Origin: Curtobacterium sp. MMLR14_010
GTDB taxonomy: Bacteria > Actinomycetota > Actinomycetes > Actinomycetales > Microbacteriaceae
Length of the DNA stretch: 49,287 nucleotides
Assembly: GCF_001865015.1 (NCBI RefSeq)
Contig: NZ_MJGV01000012.1
Span: forward strand, 1-49,287
Direction of reading: 5' to 3'
Below the pieces are notes generated by a model. It was not told where the DNA came from. It made no database searches and was given only the letters and a program-made list of their open reading frames with translations. The translations under genes and the position numbers were made by a program. Positions 8,605 to 16,314 of this stretch are shown in pieces. Each line of letters starts with the position of its first letter. Positions within the stretch are counted from its first letter, which is position 1.

Positions 8605-11024
8605 TGACCGACCAGACCATGCAGACCGGGACGGCCAGCCAGACCGACGCGACCGACCAGACCGACGCGACCGACCAGACGACGGCGACCGCCGACGTCA
8701 TCCGCCCCTTCCCCGGCTCCGCCCCGCACGCGGACCCGGCGGCGGTGACCACCGGCGACCACTGGCGCGTCACCGTCCTCGGCGACGGCCTGTTCCGCGT
8801 CGAGTGGAGCGAGGACGGCGGCTTCGAGGACCGCGCCTCCACCTTCGCCCTCCGCCGCGACCTGCCCGTCCCCGAGCACACCGTCGTCCGCGTCGGCAGC
8901 GGCGTCGAGGTCACCACGGCACGAGCCCGGCTCCGCTACGACGGCCAGGAGTTCTCCCCCGGCGGCTTCGTCGTCGAGACGTTCGGACCCGACGCGAACC
9001 GCTGGCGCTGGGGACAGCCCGCGCGGGACCTCGGCGGCACGGGCAGGACGCTCGACGACGTGGACGGTCGGATGCCCTTCGAGCAGGGGCTCCTGGCGCG
9101 CGACGGCATCACCGTGCTCGACGACTCCGAGTCGTTCCTGTTCGAGGACGACGGCTGGATCGGCACGCGCGTGCCCGGCCGCCGTGACGTCACGGTCTTC
9201 GCCCACGGGCGGGACTACGCCGCTGCCATCCAGGCCTACTACGCCGTGTCCGGGGCGCCGTCGCTGCTCCCCCGCTGGGCACTCGGCAACTGGTGGAGCC
9301 GCTACCACCCGTACTCGGACACCGAGTACCTGGCGCTGATGGACCGGTTCGCCGAGGAGTCGCTGCCGTTCTCGGTCGCCGTGATCGACATGGACTGGCA
9401 CCGGGTGGACTCCGTGCCGGAGCGCTTCGGCAACGGCTGGACCGGGTACTCGTGGGAGCCCGATCTGATCCCGGACCCGGAAGCGTTCCTCGGGGAGCTG
9501 CACCGCCGCGGGATGCGCACGACGCTGAACCTGCACCCCGCCGACGGCGTCCGGGCGTTCGAGGACGCCTACCCCGCGATGGCCGAGGCGATGGGCATCG
9601 ACCCGGCGACGGAGACCCCGATCCCGTTCGACCCGACCGACCCGACGTTCCTCCGCGCGTACTTCGCGGTGCTGCACCGTCCGCTCGAGGAGCAGGGCGT
9701 CGACTTCTGGTGGATCGACTGGCAGCAGGGCCGCACGACGAGCCTGCCCGGCGTCGACCCGCTGTGGCTGCTCAACCACTTCCACCACCTCGACTCCGCG
9801 CGCGACGGCGGCGCCGGCATGACGTTCTCGCGCTACGCCGGCCCGGGCAGCCACCGCTACGCCGTCGGGTTCTCCGGCGACGCCGTCGTGTCGTGGGCGT
9901 CGCTGGCGTTCCAGCCCGAGTTCACCGCCACGGCCGCGAACATCGGCTACGGCTGGTGGAGCCACGACGTCGGTGGGCACACCCGCGGCGTCCGCGACGA
10001 CGAGCTCGCGACCCGCTGGGTGCAGTTCGGCGTGTTCTCGCCGATCATGCGCCTGCACTCGGCGAACAACCCGTTCATCCGCAAGGAGCCGTGGGCCTTC
10101 CCGGCCGAGGCCCGCGCGGCGATGGGCGACGCCCTGCGCTTCCGCCACCGCCTGGTGCCGTACCTGCACACGATGAACCACCGCGCTGCTGCCGGCACCC
10201 CGCTCGTCCGGCCGCTGTACCACCTCGAGCCGCACCGGGACGAGGCCTACCGCGCGCCGAACGTGTACGCCTTCGGCAGCGAGCTCGTCGTGGCGCCGAT
10301 CGTCGAGCCACGCGAGCCGTCGACCCTGCTCGGACGCGCCCGCGCCTGGCTGCCGCCGGGCAGCTGGACGGACGTCTTCACCGGTACGACGTACGCCGGC
10401 GACCGCTGGGTGGACCTGCACCGCGGGCTCGACGGCGTCCCCGTGCTGCTCCGCGCCGGTGGCGTGCTGCCCCTCGCCGCCGAGGACGAGGTCGACGCCA
10501 CCGTCAACCCGACCTCCTTCGAGGTGCTCGTCGCGCCCGGCGTCTCCGGCTCGTTCACCCTGGTCGAGGACCGCGAGAGCGACCCCGCCTCGACGTGCAC
10601 CACCCGGCTGTCGTGGGACGCCGAGACGGCGATGTTCCACATCGACCCCGCCGAGGGCGACCGTACGGCCGTCCCGACGGAGCGGCACTGGCGCGTGACC
10701 TTCCTGGCGGTACCGGCACCCGGACAGCACGTGGACGCCCAGGCGCACGACCGGTTCTCCGTCGACGTCACGGCCGACACCGACACGGGTGCGACCGTCA
10801 CGCTCGCCGGCCCGCCCACGGTCGGGCTCGACGCCCGCGACGCGGTCCGCCAGGTGCTGGAACGCGCGCAGGTCGGCAACCCGGAGAAGCTCGAGGCGTG
10901 GACCCTGCTGGCCCGCGACACCCCGCGCGCGGACCGGATCGCGGAGCTCGAGACGGTCGGGCTGCCGGAGGCGCTCCGCGCCGCCCTCGTCGAGCTGCTG
11001 GGGAGCGTCCACCCCGCGGTCTGA
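8604..11024 (+). CDS. GH31 alpha-glycosidase
   Basis: GH31 enzymes are retaining alpha-glycosidases (alpha-glucosidase, alpha-xylosidase and others). The 806-residue protein has an N-terminal beta-sandwich (about 45-215), a (beta/alpha)8 barrel from about 222, and C-terminal beta domains. Nucleophile Asp372 is in FWWIDW and acid/base Asp426 in GFSGDAVVSW. The first 30 residues are a low-complexity Thr/Asp/Gln stretch with repeated ATDQT units. There is no signal peptide, so it should act in the cytoplasm on the imported oligosaccharide. It is fourth in the operon, coupled to the permease. Together with the GH2 enzyme it suggests a branched plant oligosaccharide such as a xyloglucan fragment, but substrate identity is not readable. 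Confidence 0.9.
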   Translation: MTDQTMQTGTASQTDATDQTDATDQTTATADVIRPFPGSAPHADPAAVTTGDHWRVTVLGDGLFRVEWSEDGGFEDRASTFALRRDLPVPEHTVVRVGSGVEVTTARARLRYDGQEFSPGGFVVETFGPDANRWRWGQPARDLGGTGRTLDDVDGRMPFEQGLLARDGITVLDDSESFLFEDDGWIGTRVPGRRDVTVFAHGRDYAAAIQAYYAVSGAPSLLPRWALGNWWSRYHPYSDTEYLALMDRFAEESLPFSVAVIDMDWHRVDSVPERFGNGWTGYSWEPDLIPDPEAFLGELHRRGMRTTLNLHPADGVRAFEDAYPAMAEAMGIDPATETPIPFDPTDPTFLRAYFAVLHRPLEEQGVDFWWIDWQQGRTTSLPGVDPLWLLNHFHHLDSARDGGAGMTFSRYAGPGSHRYAVGFSGDAVVSWASLAFQPEFTATAANIGYGWWSHDVGGHTRGVRDDELATRWVQFGVFSPIMRLHSANNPFIRKEPWAFPAEARAAMGDALRFRHRLVPYLHTMNHRAAAGTPLVRPLYHLEPHRDEAYRAPNVYAFGSELVVAPIVEPREPSTLLGRARAWLPPGSWTDVFTGTTYAGDRWVDLHRGLDGVPVLLRAGGVLPLAAEDEVDATVNPTSFEVLVAPGVSGSFTLVEDRESDPASTCTTRLSWDAETAMFHIDPAEGDRTAVPTERHWRVTFLAVPAPGQHVDAQAHDRFSVDVTADTDTGATVTLAGPPTVGLDARDAVRQVLERAQVGNPEKLEAWTLLARDTPRADRIAELETVGLPEALRAALVELLGSVHPAV

Positions 11025-11133
11025 CCGACGGACGGGAGGCTCGGGTCGGGCCCGCCACGGATGCTGCGGACCGCAGGTGCTGCGGACCGGGAGCGGCGGT
11101 GCGGGCCGGTGTCGGGCCTCCTGTCCGGTCGGT
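11025..11133. terminator. Long imperfect inverted repeat between convergent GH31 and LacI genes
   Basis: The left arm begins right at the GH31 stop (ACCGACGGACGGGAGGC) and pairs imperfectly with 11110-11133. It contains the exact 13-mer GACGGGAGGCTCG (11031-11043). The loop holds two copies of GCTGCGGACCG. Its place between convergent genes suits a bidirectional terminator. Confidence 0.55.
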
Positions 11134-11172
11134 TCCCGACCACACGGCGTGGTGAGCCGGGCAGGCGGGCCG

Positions 11173-12198
11173 TCAGTCCACGGAGCCGTCCGGGTACGGC
11201 GCGCTCTCGCCGACGAGCAGCCGGTGCCCGACCGACACGGTCCGGCCGGGGCCGTCGTGGCCGTCCATGCGCTCGAACAGCAGCGTCAGGGCCGTCTCGG
11301 CCAGCGCGACGGTGTCGGGCGCGACCGAGGTCAGGCTCGGGACCAGGCTGGCGGCGAGCCCGATGGCGTCCCAGCCGACGACGGCGACGTCCTGCGGGGC
11401 CTCGAGGCCGCGCAGGCGCATGGCGCGGAGGGCACCGACGGCGGCGAGGTCGTCGCGGCAGACCAGGCCGTCGATGACCAGCCCGTCGTCGAGCGCCCGG
11501 CCGAAGGACTCCTCGGCACCGCGGGCGTCGCCGAGTTCGCGGGCGACGAGCAGGCCGTCGTCGACGGGCAGGCCGGCACGTTCGAGGCCGACGTGGTACC
11601 CCTCGAGCCGGAACGCCGAGGTGCGCGATGCCGGACCGACCTCGTGCCCGAGGAACCCGATCCGCCGGCGGCCGAGGGCCACGAGGTGGTCGACGGCCTC
11701 AGCGGCGGCGCGGACGTTGTCGATCGCGACCTGGTCCGCGTGTTCGGGCGGGACGTCCTCGCCGAGGAACACGACGGCGGTGTCTCCGCGGATCGCGTCG
11801 ATCTCCGCCGGCGTCATGATCTGCGGGTGGATGACGACGCCGTCGACCACGCCGGCCTCGCGCCCGCGGACGGCCGAGCGCTCGCCGTCCGCTGCGCCGC
11901 CGGTCTCCTCGAGCAGCAGCTGGTAGCCGTGCTGCACCGCGACGCGGGAGAAGACGTGCGCGAGCTCGGCGAAGTAGGGCCGACGGAGGTCGGGGAAGGC
12001 GAACGCGAGCATGTTCGAGCGTCCGGTCGCGAGGCTGCGTCCGGACACGTTCGGGCGGTACCCGAGCTCGTCGACCGCGGCCTGCACCCGGTCCCGCATC
12101 GACGGGCTGACGTGCTGGTAGCCCCGCACCACGTTGGACACGGTCTTCATCGACACGCCCGCGTGGTCGGCGACGTCCTGCAGCGTGACCTTGCCCAT
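11173..12198 (-). CDS. LacI-family repressor of sugar locus 1
   Basis: The 341-residue protein has the LacI helix-turn-helix at residues 4-24 (TLQDVADHAGVSMKTVSNVV), a hinge near 45-60 and a periplasmic-binding-protein-like effector domain. It ends 148 bp from the convergent GH31 gene. Upstream on its own strand lies TACGGT 6 nt before ATG 12198 and no Shine-Dalgarno sequence, so the mRNA is probably leaderless. The operator TTTACAGCGCTGTAAA lies 26 bp upstream of the start, between this gene and the divergent GH2 gene, and recurs before the binding-protein gene at 5406. Autoregulation and control of all locus 1 genes follow by inference. Confidence 0.93.
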   Translation of the reverse strand: MGKVTLQDVADHAGVSMKTVSNVVRGYQHVSPSMRDRVQAAVDELGYRPNVSGRSLATGRSNMLAFAFPDLRRPYFAELAHVFSRVAVQHGYQLLLEETGGAADGERSAVRGREAGVVDGVVIHPQIMTPAEIDAIRGDTAVVFLGEDVPPEHADQVAIDNVRAAAEAVDHLVALGRRRIGFLGHEVGPASRTSAFRLEGYHVGLERAGLPVDDGLLVARELGDARGAEESFGRALDDGLVIDGLVCRDDLAAVGALRAMRLRGLEAPQDVAVVGWDAIGLAASLVPSLTSVAPDTVALAETALTLLFERMDGHDGPGRTVSVGHRLLVGESAPYPDGSVD

Positions 12199-12204
12199 CG
12201 GGTC

Positions 12205-12242
12205 ACCGTACCGTTGACGCGGGATTTACAGCGCTGTAAATT
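12205..12242. promoter_or_regulatory. Divergent LacI/GH2 control region with shared operator
   Basis: Plus strand: TTGACG (12214-12219), 17-bp spacer, TAAATT (12237-12242), then 6 nt to the GH2 ATG. The operator ATTTACAGCGCTGTAAAT (12224-12241) overlaps the spacer and -10. Minus strand: TACGGT (12210-12205) lies 6 nt from the LacI ATG. Both transcripts look leaderless, and one operator can serve both. Confidence 0.82.
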
Positions 12243-12248
12243 ACGGGC

Positions 12249-14144
12249 ATGAGTTCCGTCATCGACGACGTCGCCGTCGCCGCACCTGCCGCTCCCGCCG
12301 CTCCCCCGCTCGCCAGCCGTCAGGACGGCACCCACCCGCGGCCGCAGCTGCTGCGCGGCGCCTGGGCCGACCTGACGGGGACGTGGGACTTCCGCCACGA
12401 CGACGAGGACACGGGTACGGACGCCGGCTGGGCGCAGGGCTTCCCCGACGCGCGGGACATCGTCGTGCCGTTCCCGCCGGAGTCCCCCGCGTCGGGCATC
12501 GGCGACACCGGGTTCCACCCCGTGGTCTGGTACGCCAGGACGATCCGGCCCGAGGACCTCGTCGCCGCCGGCCACGGGGCCGATCGTCCGCGGCTGCTGC
12601 TGCACTTCGGGGCCGTCGACCACCGGGCCCGCGTGTGGGTCGACGGCCACCTGGTCGGCGAGCACGAGGGCGGGCACACGCCCTTCACGTTCGACGTCAC
12701 GGACGTCCTGCTCGGCAGCGGTGCCGGCGCGGGGCCGGGCGCACTGGTCACCGAGCACCGGCTCGTCGTCCGTGCCGAGGACGACCCGCACGACCTCACC
12801 CAGCCCCGCGGCAAGCAGGACTGGCACCAGGACGCCCATGCGATCTGGTACCGCCGGACTACCGGCATCTGGCAGACCGTCTGGCTCGAGGCCGTGCCCA
12901 CCGCGTCCGTCGCAACGCTCCGCTGGACCCCGGCCGGACCGACCGCGGTGGACCTGAGCGTCCGGTTCCGCGGGCGTCCGCCCATCGGGTCCCGGCTCCG
13001 GGTCGCGCTGCGGTTCGACGAGCGCGACGAGGACCTCGGCACGACCGAGTTCGACGCGGCCTCGCACCACCCGACGCTCGACGTGACGGTTCCGATCGGG
13101 CGGCAGCGCAACGGCCAGGCGGAGGACGAGCTGACGTGGTCCCCTGAGCGGCCCCGGCTCGTCGACGCCACCCTGGAGCTCGTCGACGCCGAGGGCCGCG
13201 TGCTCGACACCGTCACGAGCTACCTCGGCGTCCGCACCGTCGGGGTCGGCGGCGGGCGCTTCCTGCTGAACCACCACCCGTACGACGTCCGCAGCGTGCT
13301 CGACCAGGCGTTCTGGCCCGAGTCGCACCTGGCGGCCCCGGAGCCGCTCGCCCACCGTCGCGAGGTCGAGCTCATCAAGGAGCTCGGCTTCACCGCCGCC
13401 CGGGTGCACCAGAAGATGGAGGACCCGCGCTTCCTGTACTGGGCGGACCGGCTCGGGCTGCTCGTCTGGGCCGAGGCCCCCGGCGCCTACGAGTTCTCCC
13501 CCGTCGCCGTGCAGCGCCTGACGGCCGAGTGGATCGCGGTCGTCGAGCGGGACGCCTCGCACCCGTCGATCGCCACGTGGGTGCCCTTCAACGAGTCGTG
13601 GGGCATCCAGCACGTCGTCGACGACCCGGCGCAGCAGGCCTACGCCAGGGCCCTCACCGACCTGACCCGGGCGCTCGACCCGTCCCGCCCCGTCATCACG
13701 AACGACGGGTGGGAGCAGCAGCACACCGACATCGTCACGATCCACGACTACGAGGGCGACGGCACCCGACTCGCGGCCACCTACGCCGACGACGCCGCAC
13801 GCACCGCTGCGGTGTCGGGCATCGCGCCGTCCGGGCACTTCCAGTTCGTCGGCGGGGCGTCCGACGCCGGCCAGCCCGTGATGCTGACCGAGTTCGGCGG
13901 GGTGGACTACCAGCCCGGGTCGAAGCGGGAGGACGGGTGGGGCTACACCTCCGCCACCGACGGCGACGACTGGGTCGCCCGGATCACCGCGCTGTACGAC
14001 GCCGTGCGTGCGAGCTCGTTCCTGGCCGGGTCCTGCTGGACGCAGCTCACGGACACCATGCAGGAGACGAACGGCCTGCTCAACGCCGACCGCACCCCGA
14101 AGGTCCCGATCGAGCAGATCCGGCGCGCGGTCACAGGCCGCTAG
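12249..14144 (+). CDS. GH2 beta-glycosidase (beta-galactosidase-like)
   Basis: GH2 enzymes are retaining beta-glycosidases (galactosidase, glucuronidase, mannosidase). The 631-residue protein has a jelly-roll sugar-binding domain (about 35-215), an immunoglobulin-like domain (about 216-330) and a TIM barrel (about 335-631). Acid/base Glu449 is in FNESW and nucleophile Glu548 in MLTEFGG. It is shorter than LacZ and lacks the C-terminal LacZ domains. The N-terminus (residues 8-20) is Ala/Pro-rich and not a signal peptide. It starts leaderless at ATG 12249 under the same operator as the locus 1 transporter, so it should act on the same imported sugar. The exact sugar specificity is unknown. Confidence 0.88.
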   Translation: MSSVIDDVAVAAPAAPAAPPLASRQDGTHPRPQLLRGAWADLTGTWDFRHDDEDTGTDAGWAQGFPDARDIVVPFPPESPASGIGDTGFHPVVWYARTIRPEDLVAAGHGADRPRLLLHFGAVDHRARVWVDGHLVGEHEGGHTPFTFDVTDVLLGSGAGAGPGALVTEHRLVVRAEDDPHDLTQPRGKQDWHQDAHAIWYRRTTGIWQTVWLEAVPTASVATLRWTPAGPTAVDLSVRFRGRPPIGSRLRVALRFDERDEDLGTTEFDAASHHPTLDVTVPIGRQRNGQAEDELTWSPERPRLVDATLELVDAEGRVLDTVTSYLGVRTVGVGGGRFLLNHHPYDVRSVLDQAFWPESHLAAPEPLAHRREVELIKELGFTAARVHQKMEDPRFLYWADRLGLLVWAEAPGAYEFSPVAVQRLTAEWIAVVERDASHPSIATWVPFNESWGIQHVVDDPAQQAYARALTDLTRALDPSRPVITNDGWEQQHTDIVTIHDYEGDGTRLAATYADDAARTAAVSGIAPSGHFQFVGGASDAGQPVMLTEFGGVDYQPGSKREDGWGYTSATDGDDWVARITALYDAVRASSFLAGSCWTQLTDTMQETNGLLNADRTPKVPIEQIRRAVTGR

Positions 14145-14177
14145 CCGCTCGCTGGCCGCTCGCTGGCCGGGAGGCTC

Positions 14178-14242
14178 GCATCGAGGGAGCAGGAATCGTC
14201 GGGTCCGTCAGGTGGACCCGACCATTGCTGCTCCCTCGATGC
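14178..14242. repeat. Family A inverted repeat, copy 3
   Basis: 29-nt arms (14178-14206 and 14214-14242) pair with two mismatches around a 7-nt loop that differs from copies 1 and 2. It lies between the convergent GH2 and phosphotransferase genes. A near match (12/13) to the family B core abuts it on the left. Confidence 0.88.
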
Positions 14243-14309
14243 GCGGGCGGGCGGGCGCGCGGGCGCGTGGGGGCGGGCGGGCGCGTGGGCGCGCGGGCGC
14301 GCGGGTGGC
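14241..14309 (+). repeat. G-run low-complexity tract (possible G-quadruplex)
   Basis: Ten or so runs of three or more G separated by short C/GC/T spacers occur on the plus strand, immediately after repeat A3 and just beyond the 3' end of the phosphotransferase gene. The runs meet the usual sequence criterion for a G-quadruplex. No gene is seen in it. Confidence 0.5.
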
Positions 14310-14310
14310 G

Positions 14311-15225
14311 TCAGGTTCCGAGGGTGAGGAGCCAGTCGCGCGGGGCCGCCTGGTGCTCGGGCGGCATCGCGGCGCCGGCGGCGTCGATCGCCCGCTGCCA
14401 GCTCAGCGCCCGCGGCACGACGGCCAGCCGGGTCGCGAGGCCGACGATGTGCTGCACGTCCGGGTCGTCGGCAGCGCCGGGCTCGTCGAAGAACGTGTCG
14501 AGGTAGGCCGCCGTCGCGCCCGGCACCTCCTGCTGCCCGGCGACGAGCAGGCTGAGGAACGGGTGCGACACGCAGGCATCGCCCCAGTCGAACGGCACGG
14601 CGTCGGCGGCGAAGGCGTTGCCGTCGTGCAGGTCGCCGTGGTCGAGGGTCGCCATCGGCAGCAGCTCGTCGAGCTCGGCCGCCAGGTCACGCAGCACCGG
14701 CACGAACTCCGGCCGCTCGGGCACCCAGCGCGCCACGACCTCGGCGGCAGCGTCGGGCAGCACGGACAGCCGGAGGTCGGGCACGCCGGCGCGGACCAGG
14801 TCCTCGGCAGCTGGGGGCTCGGTCGCCCACTGCACCTCGGCGTAGTGCCGCATGACCTCGAGCCACCGGGCATCGCGGTCCGGTGCCTGTCGGACGACCG
14901 GGCCGCCGTCCGGCAGCAGCACGTGGGCACCCTCGACGGCGACGGGACGCTGCACGTGCGGGACCCCGTGCAGGGCCAGGACCTCGAGGAGCGCCGGCTC
15001 CGGCGAGACCCCGGCGGGCGCGGTCTTGAGGAACAGGTCACCCGATGCAGCACCACCAGCGACGGCGTCGGCGGCTGCGTCCGTACGCACCCGCCAGACC
15101 GTGCTCCACGCCCGGCGGTGCACCTCGTCGACGCCGAGCACCGCGGTCCCCTGCTCGGCGAGCACCTCGCGTGCCCACGTGACGGCGTCCGTCGTGCCGT
15201 CGTCCTGCCGGAGGTCCGTGTCCAT
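14311..15225 (-). CDS. Aminoglycoside-phosphotransferase-fold kinase, substrate unknown
   Basis: The 304-residue protein has the APH/choline-kinase fold signature: the catalytic loop HGDLHDGN at 196-203 and the metal-binding FDWGD at 212-216, with a weak nucleotide-binding N-lobe (FLKTAP near 65-70). Members phosphorylate aminoglycosides, macrolides, choline, homoserine or sugars; resistance should not be assumed. The start ATG 15225 has TACGGT 6 nt upstream and no Shine-Dalgarno sequence, so it is probably leaderless and independent of the N-glycan operon upstream, from which it is separated by a hairpin. Confidence 0.82.
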   Translation of the reverse strand: MDTDLRQDDGTTDAVTWAREVLAEQGTAVLGVDEVHRRAWSTVWRVRTDAAADAVAGGAASGDLFLKTAPAGVSPEPALLEVLALHGVPHVQRPVAVEGAHVLLPDGGPVVRQAPDRDARWLEVMRHYAEVQWATEPPAAEDLVRAGVPDLRLSVLPDAAAEVVARWVPERPEFVPVLRDLAAELDELLPMATLDHGDLHDGNAFAADAVPFDWGDACVSHPFLSLLVAGQQEVPGATAAYLDTFFDEPGAADDPDVQHIVGLATRLAVVPRALSWQRAIDAAGAAMPPEHQAAPRDWLLTLGT

Positions 15226-15252
15226 CCCGACACCGTATTGCAGCCGACAGCA

Positions 15253-15300
15253 TGACGGATCCGGTCCGCGATCCCCGAGGGGAGCGAACCGGATCCGTCA
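15253..15300 (-). terminator. Terminator of the N-glycan operon
   Basis: A perfect 13-bp stem (TGACGGATCCGGT at 15253-15265 with 15288-15300) with a 22-nt loop lies 17 bp beyond the GH18 stop codon. It insulates the phosphotransferase gene. Confidence 0.7.
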
Positions 15301-15317
15301 CCGCGCGGGAGGAGGTC

Positions 15318-16301
15318 CTACTGGTAGACCGCCGCCTGGCCGTACAGCACGTTCGTGAACGAAGACACGTACGCGCTCTCGTCCCCACCCGGCAGGTTGT
15401 ACGTCATGAACACGCCGTAGCCGTCGGCCTTCGTGCGCTGCGCCAGCGTCACGGCCGTCGCCTGCGGGGTGTTCTGGATGTCGACCGCCGCCGCGGAGAT
15501 CTTCGACTTCGGCAGGCCCGGGATCGTCGGCGCCGTGTAGGTGCCGTAGTACGGGTTCCAGGCGTAGTCGAGCTTCTTGCCGATCGACGGGTTCGCGGTC
15601 TTCAGGGCGTCGGACGACGGGCCGATGTCGTAGAACGAGATGAGCTTGCCGGGCATGTCCGCCCGCAGCGCCGAGATGAGCCAGCCGATCGACTGCTGGT
15701 TCGGCTGCGGGGTGCCGTTCACGCCGTAGTCCGAGTACTCGTCGTCGAGGTCGACGCCGTCGAGCCCGTACTGCTTCACCGTCGCCGCGACCTGCGCCGC
15801 GAAGTCCCGCGCCGCGGCCTTCGAGGTGAAGTTGGCGAGCCCGGCACCCTGGTGGTTCCCGAGCACCGACAGCGACACCTTGATGCCCTTGGCCTGCAGC
15901 GGCCGGATCTGCGTCGCTGCCTGGTCGAGCGTGCGCTGCACGTTCTCGTTCTTCACGAGCACGGCCTTGCCGTCCTCGTAGTTGATGTTCGCGGCGAAGA
16001 TGATCGCCACGTCGAACGCGTTCGCGCCGTTGGCCAGCGTGTACCGGCCGACGTTGGCGAGCTCGTCGTTGTTGACCTCGACGTAGGCGATGCTCGTCGG
16101 ACCCGACTTTGTCGGAGCGGCGTGCCCCGGCCGTCCATGCCCCGGACGTCCGTGCCCGTGCCCGTGGCCCGTGCCGTACCCGTGCCCGTGCCCGTGGCCC
16201 TGCGCTGCCGCGGGAGCAGCCGACGCTGCGGCGGGCACCATCGGCACCGCCACCATCGCCACGAGTGCTGCGACGATCCCGATCTTCATTGACTGCTTCA
16301 T
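15318..16301 (-). CDS. Secreted GH18 endo-beta-N-acetylglucosaminidase, EndoH type
   Basis: EndoH-type enzymes cut the chitobiose core of high-mannose N-glycans and leave one GlcNAc on the protein. The 327-residue product has a Sec signal peptide (about 1-28, AAASA-like cleavage region), a His/Gly-rich linker (about 35-60, repeated GH pairs), and a GH18 barrel with DGVDLDDE at 181-188; catalytic acid Glu188 is followed by YSDYG, as in the EndoH/EndoF group. The start ATG 16301 has AGGAG 4 nt upstream, 13 nt beyond the GH38 stop; an in-frame ATG at 16313 is possible. It is last in an operon with GH38, GH5 and an ABC importer, and is the only enzyme of the set with an export signal. Confidence 0.88.
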   Translation of the reverse strand: MKQSMKIGIVAALVAMVAVPMVPAAASAAPAAAQGHGHGHGYGTGHGHGHGRPGHGRPGHAAPTKSGPTSIAYVEVNNDELANVGRYTLANGANAFDVAIIFAANINYEDGKAVLVKNENVQRTLDQAATQIRPLQAKGIKVSLSVLGNHQGAGLANFTSKAAARDFAAQVAATVKQYGLDGVDLDDEYSDYGVNGTPQPNQQSIGWLISALRADMPGKLISFYDIGPSSDALKTANPSIGKKLDYAWNPYYGTYTAPTIPGLPKSKISAAAVDIQNTPQATAVTLAQRTKADGYGVFMTYNLPGGDESAYVSSFTNVLYGQAAVYQ

Positions 16302-16314
16302 GTCACTCCTCATC

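Noticed and set aside
5406..14144. Firm assignment of sugar locus 1 to xyloglucan
   Set aside because: GH31 plus GH2 fits alpha-xylosidase and beta-galactosidase, but neither subfamily can be decided from motifs alone, and other branched sugars fit as well.
14311..15225. Aminoglycoside resistance gene
   Set aside because: The fold is APH-like but the sequence shows no resemblance I can name to a specific resistance enzyme; most such chromosomal genes have other substrates.
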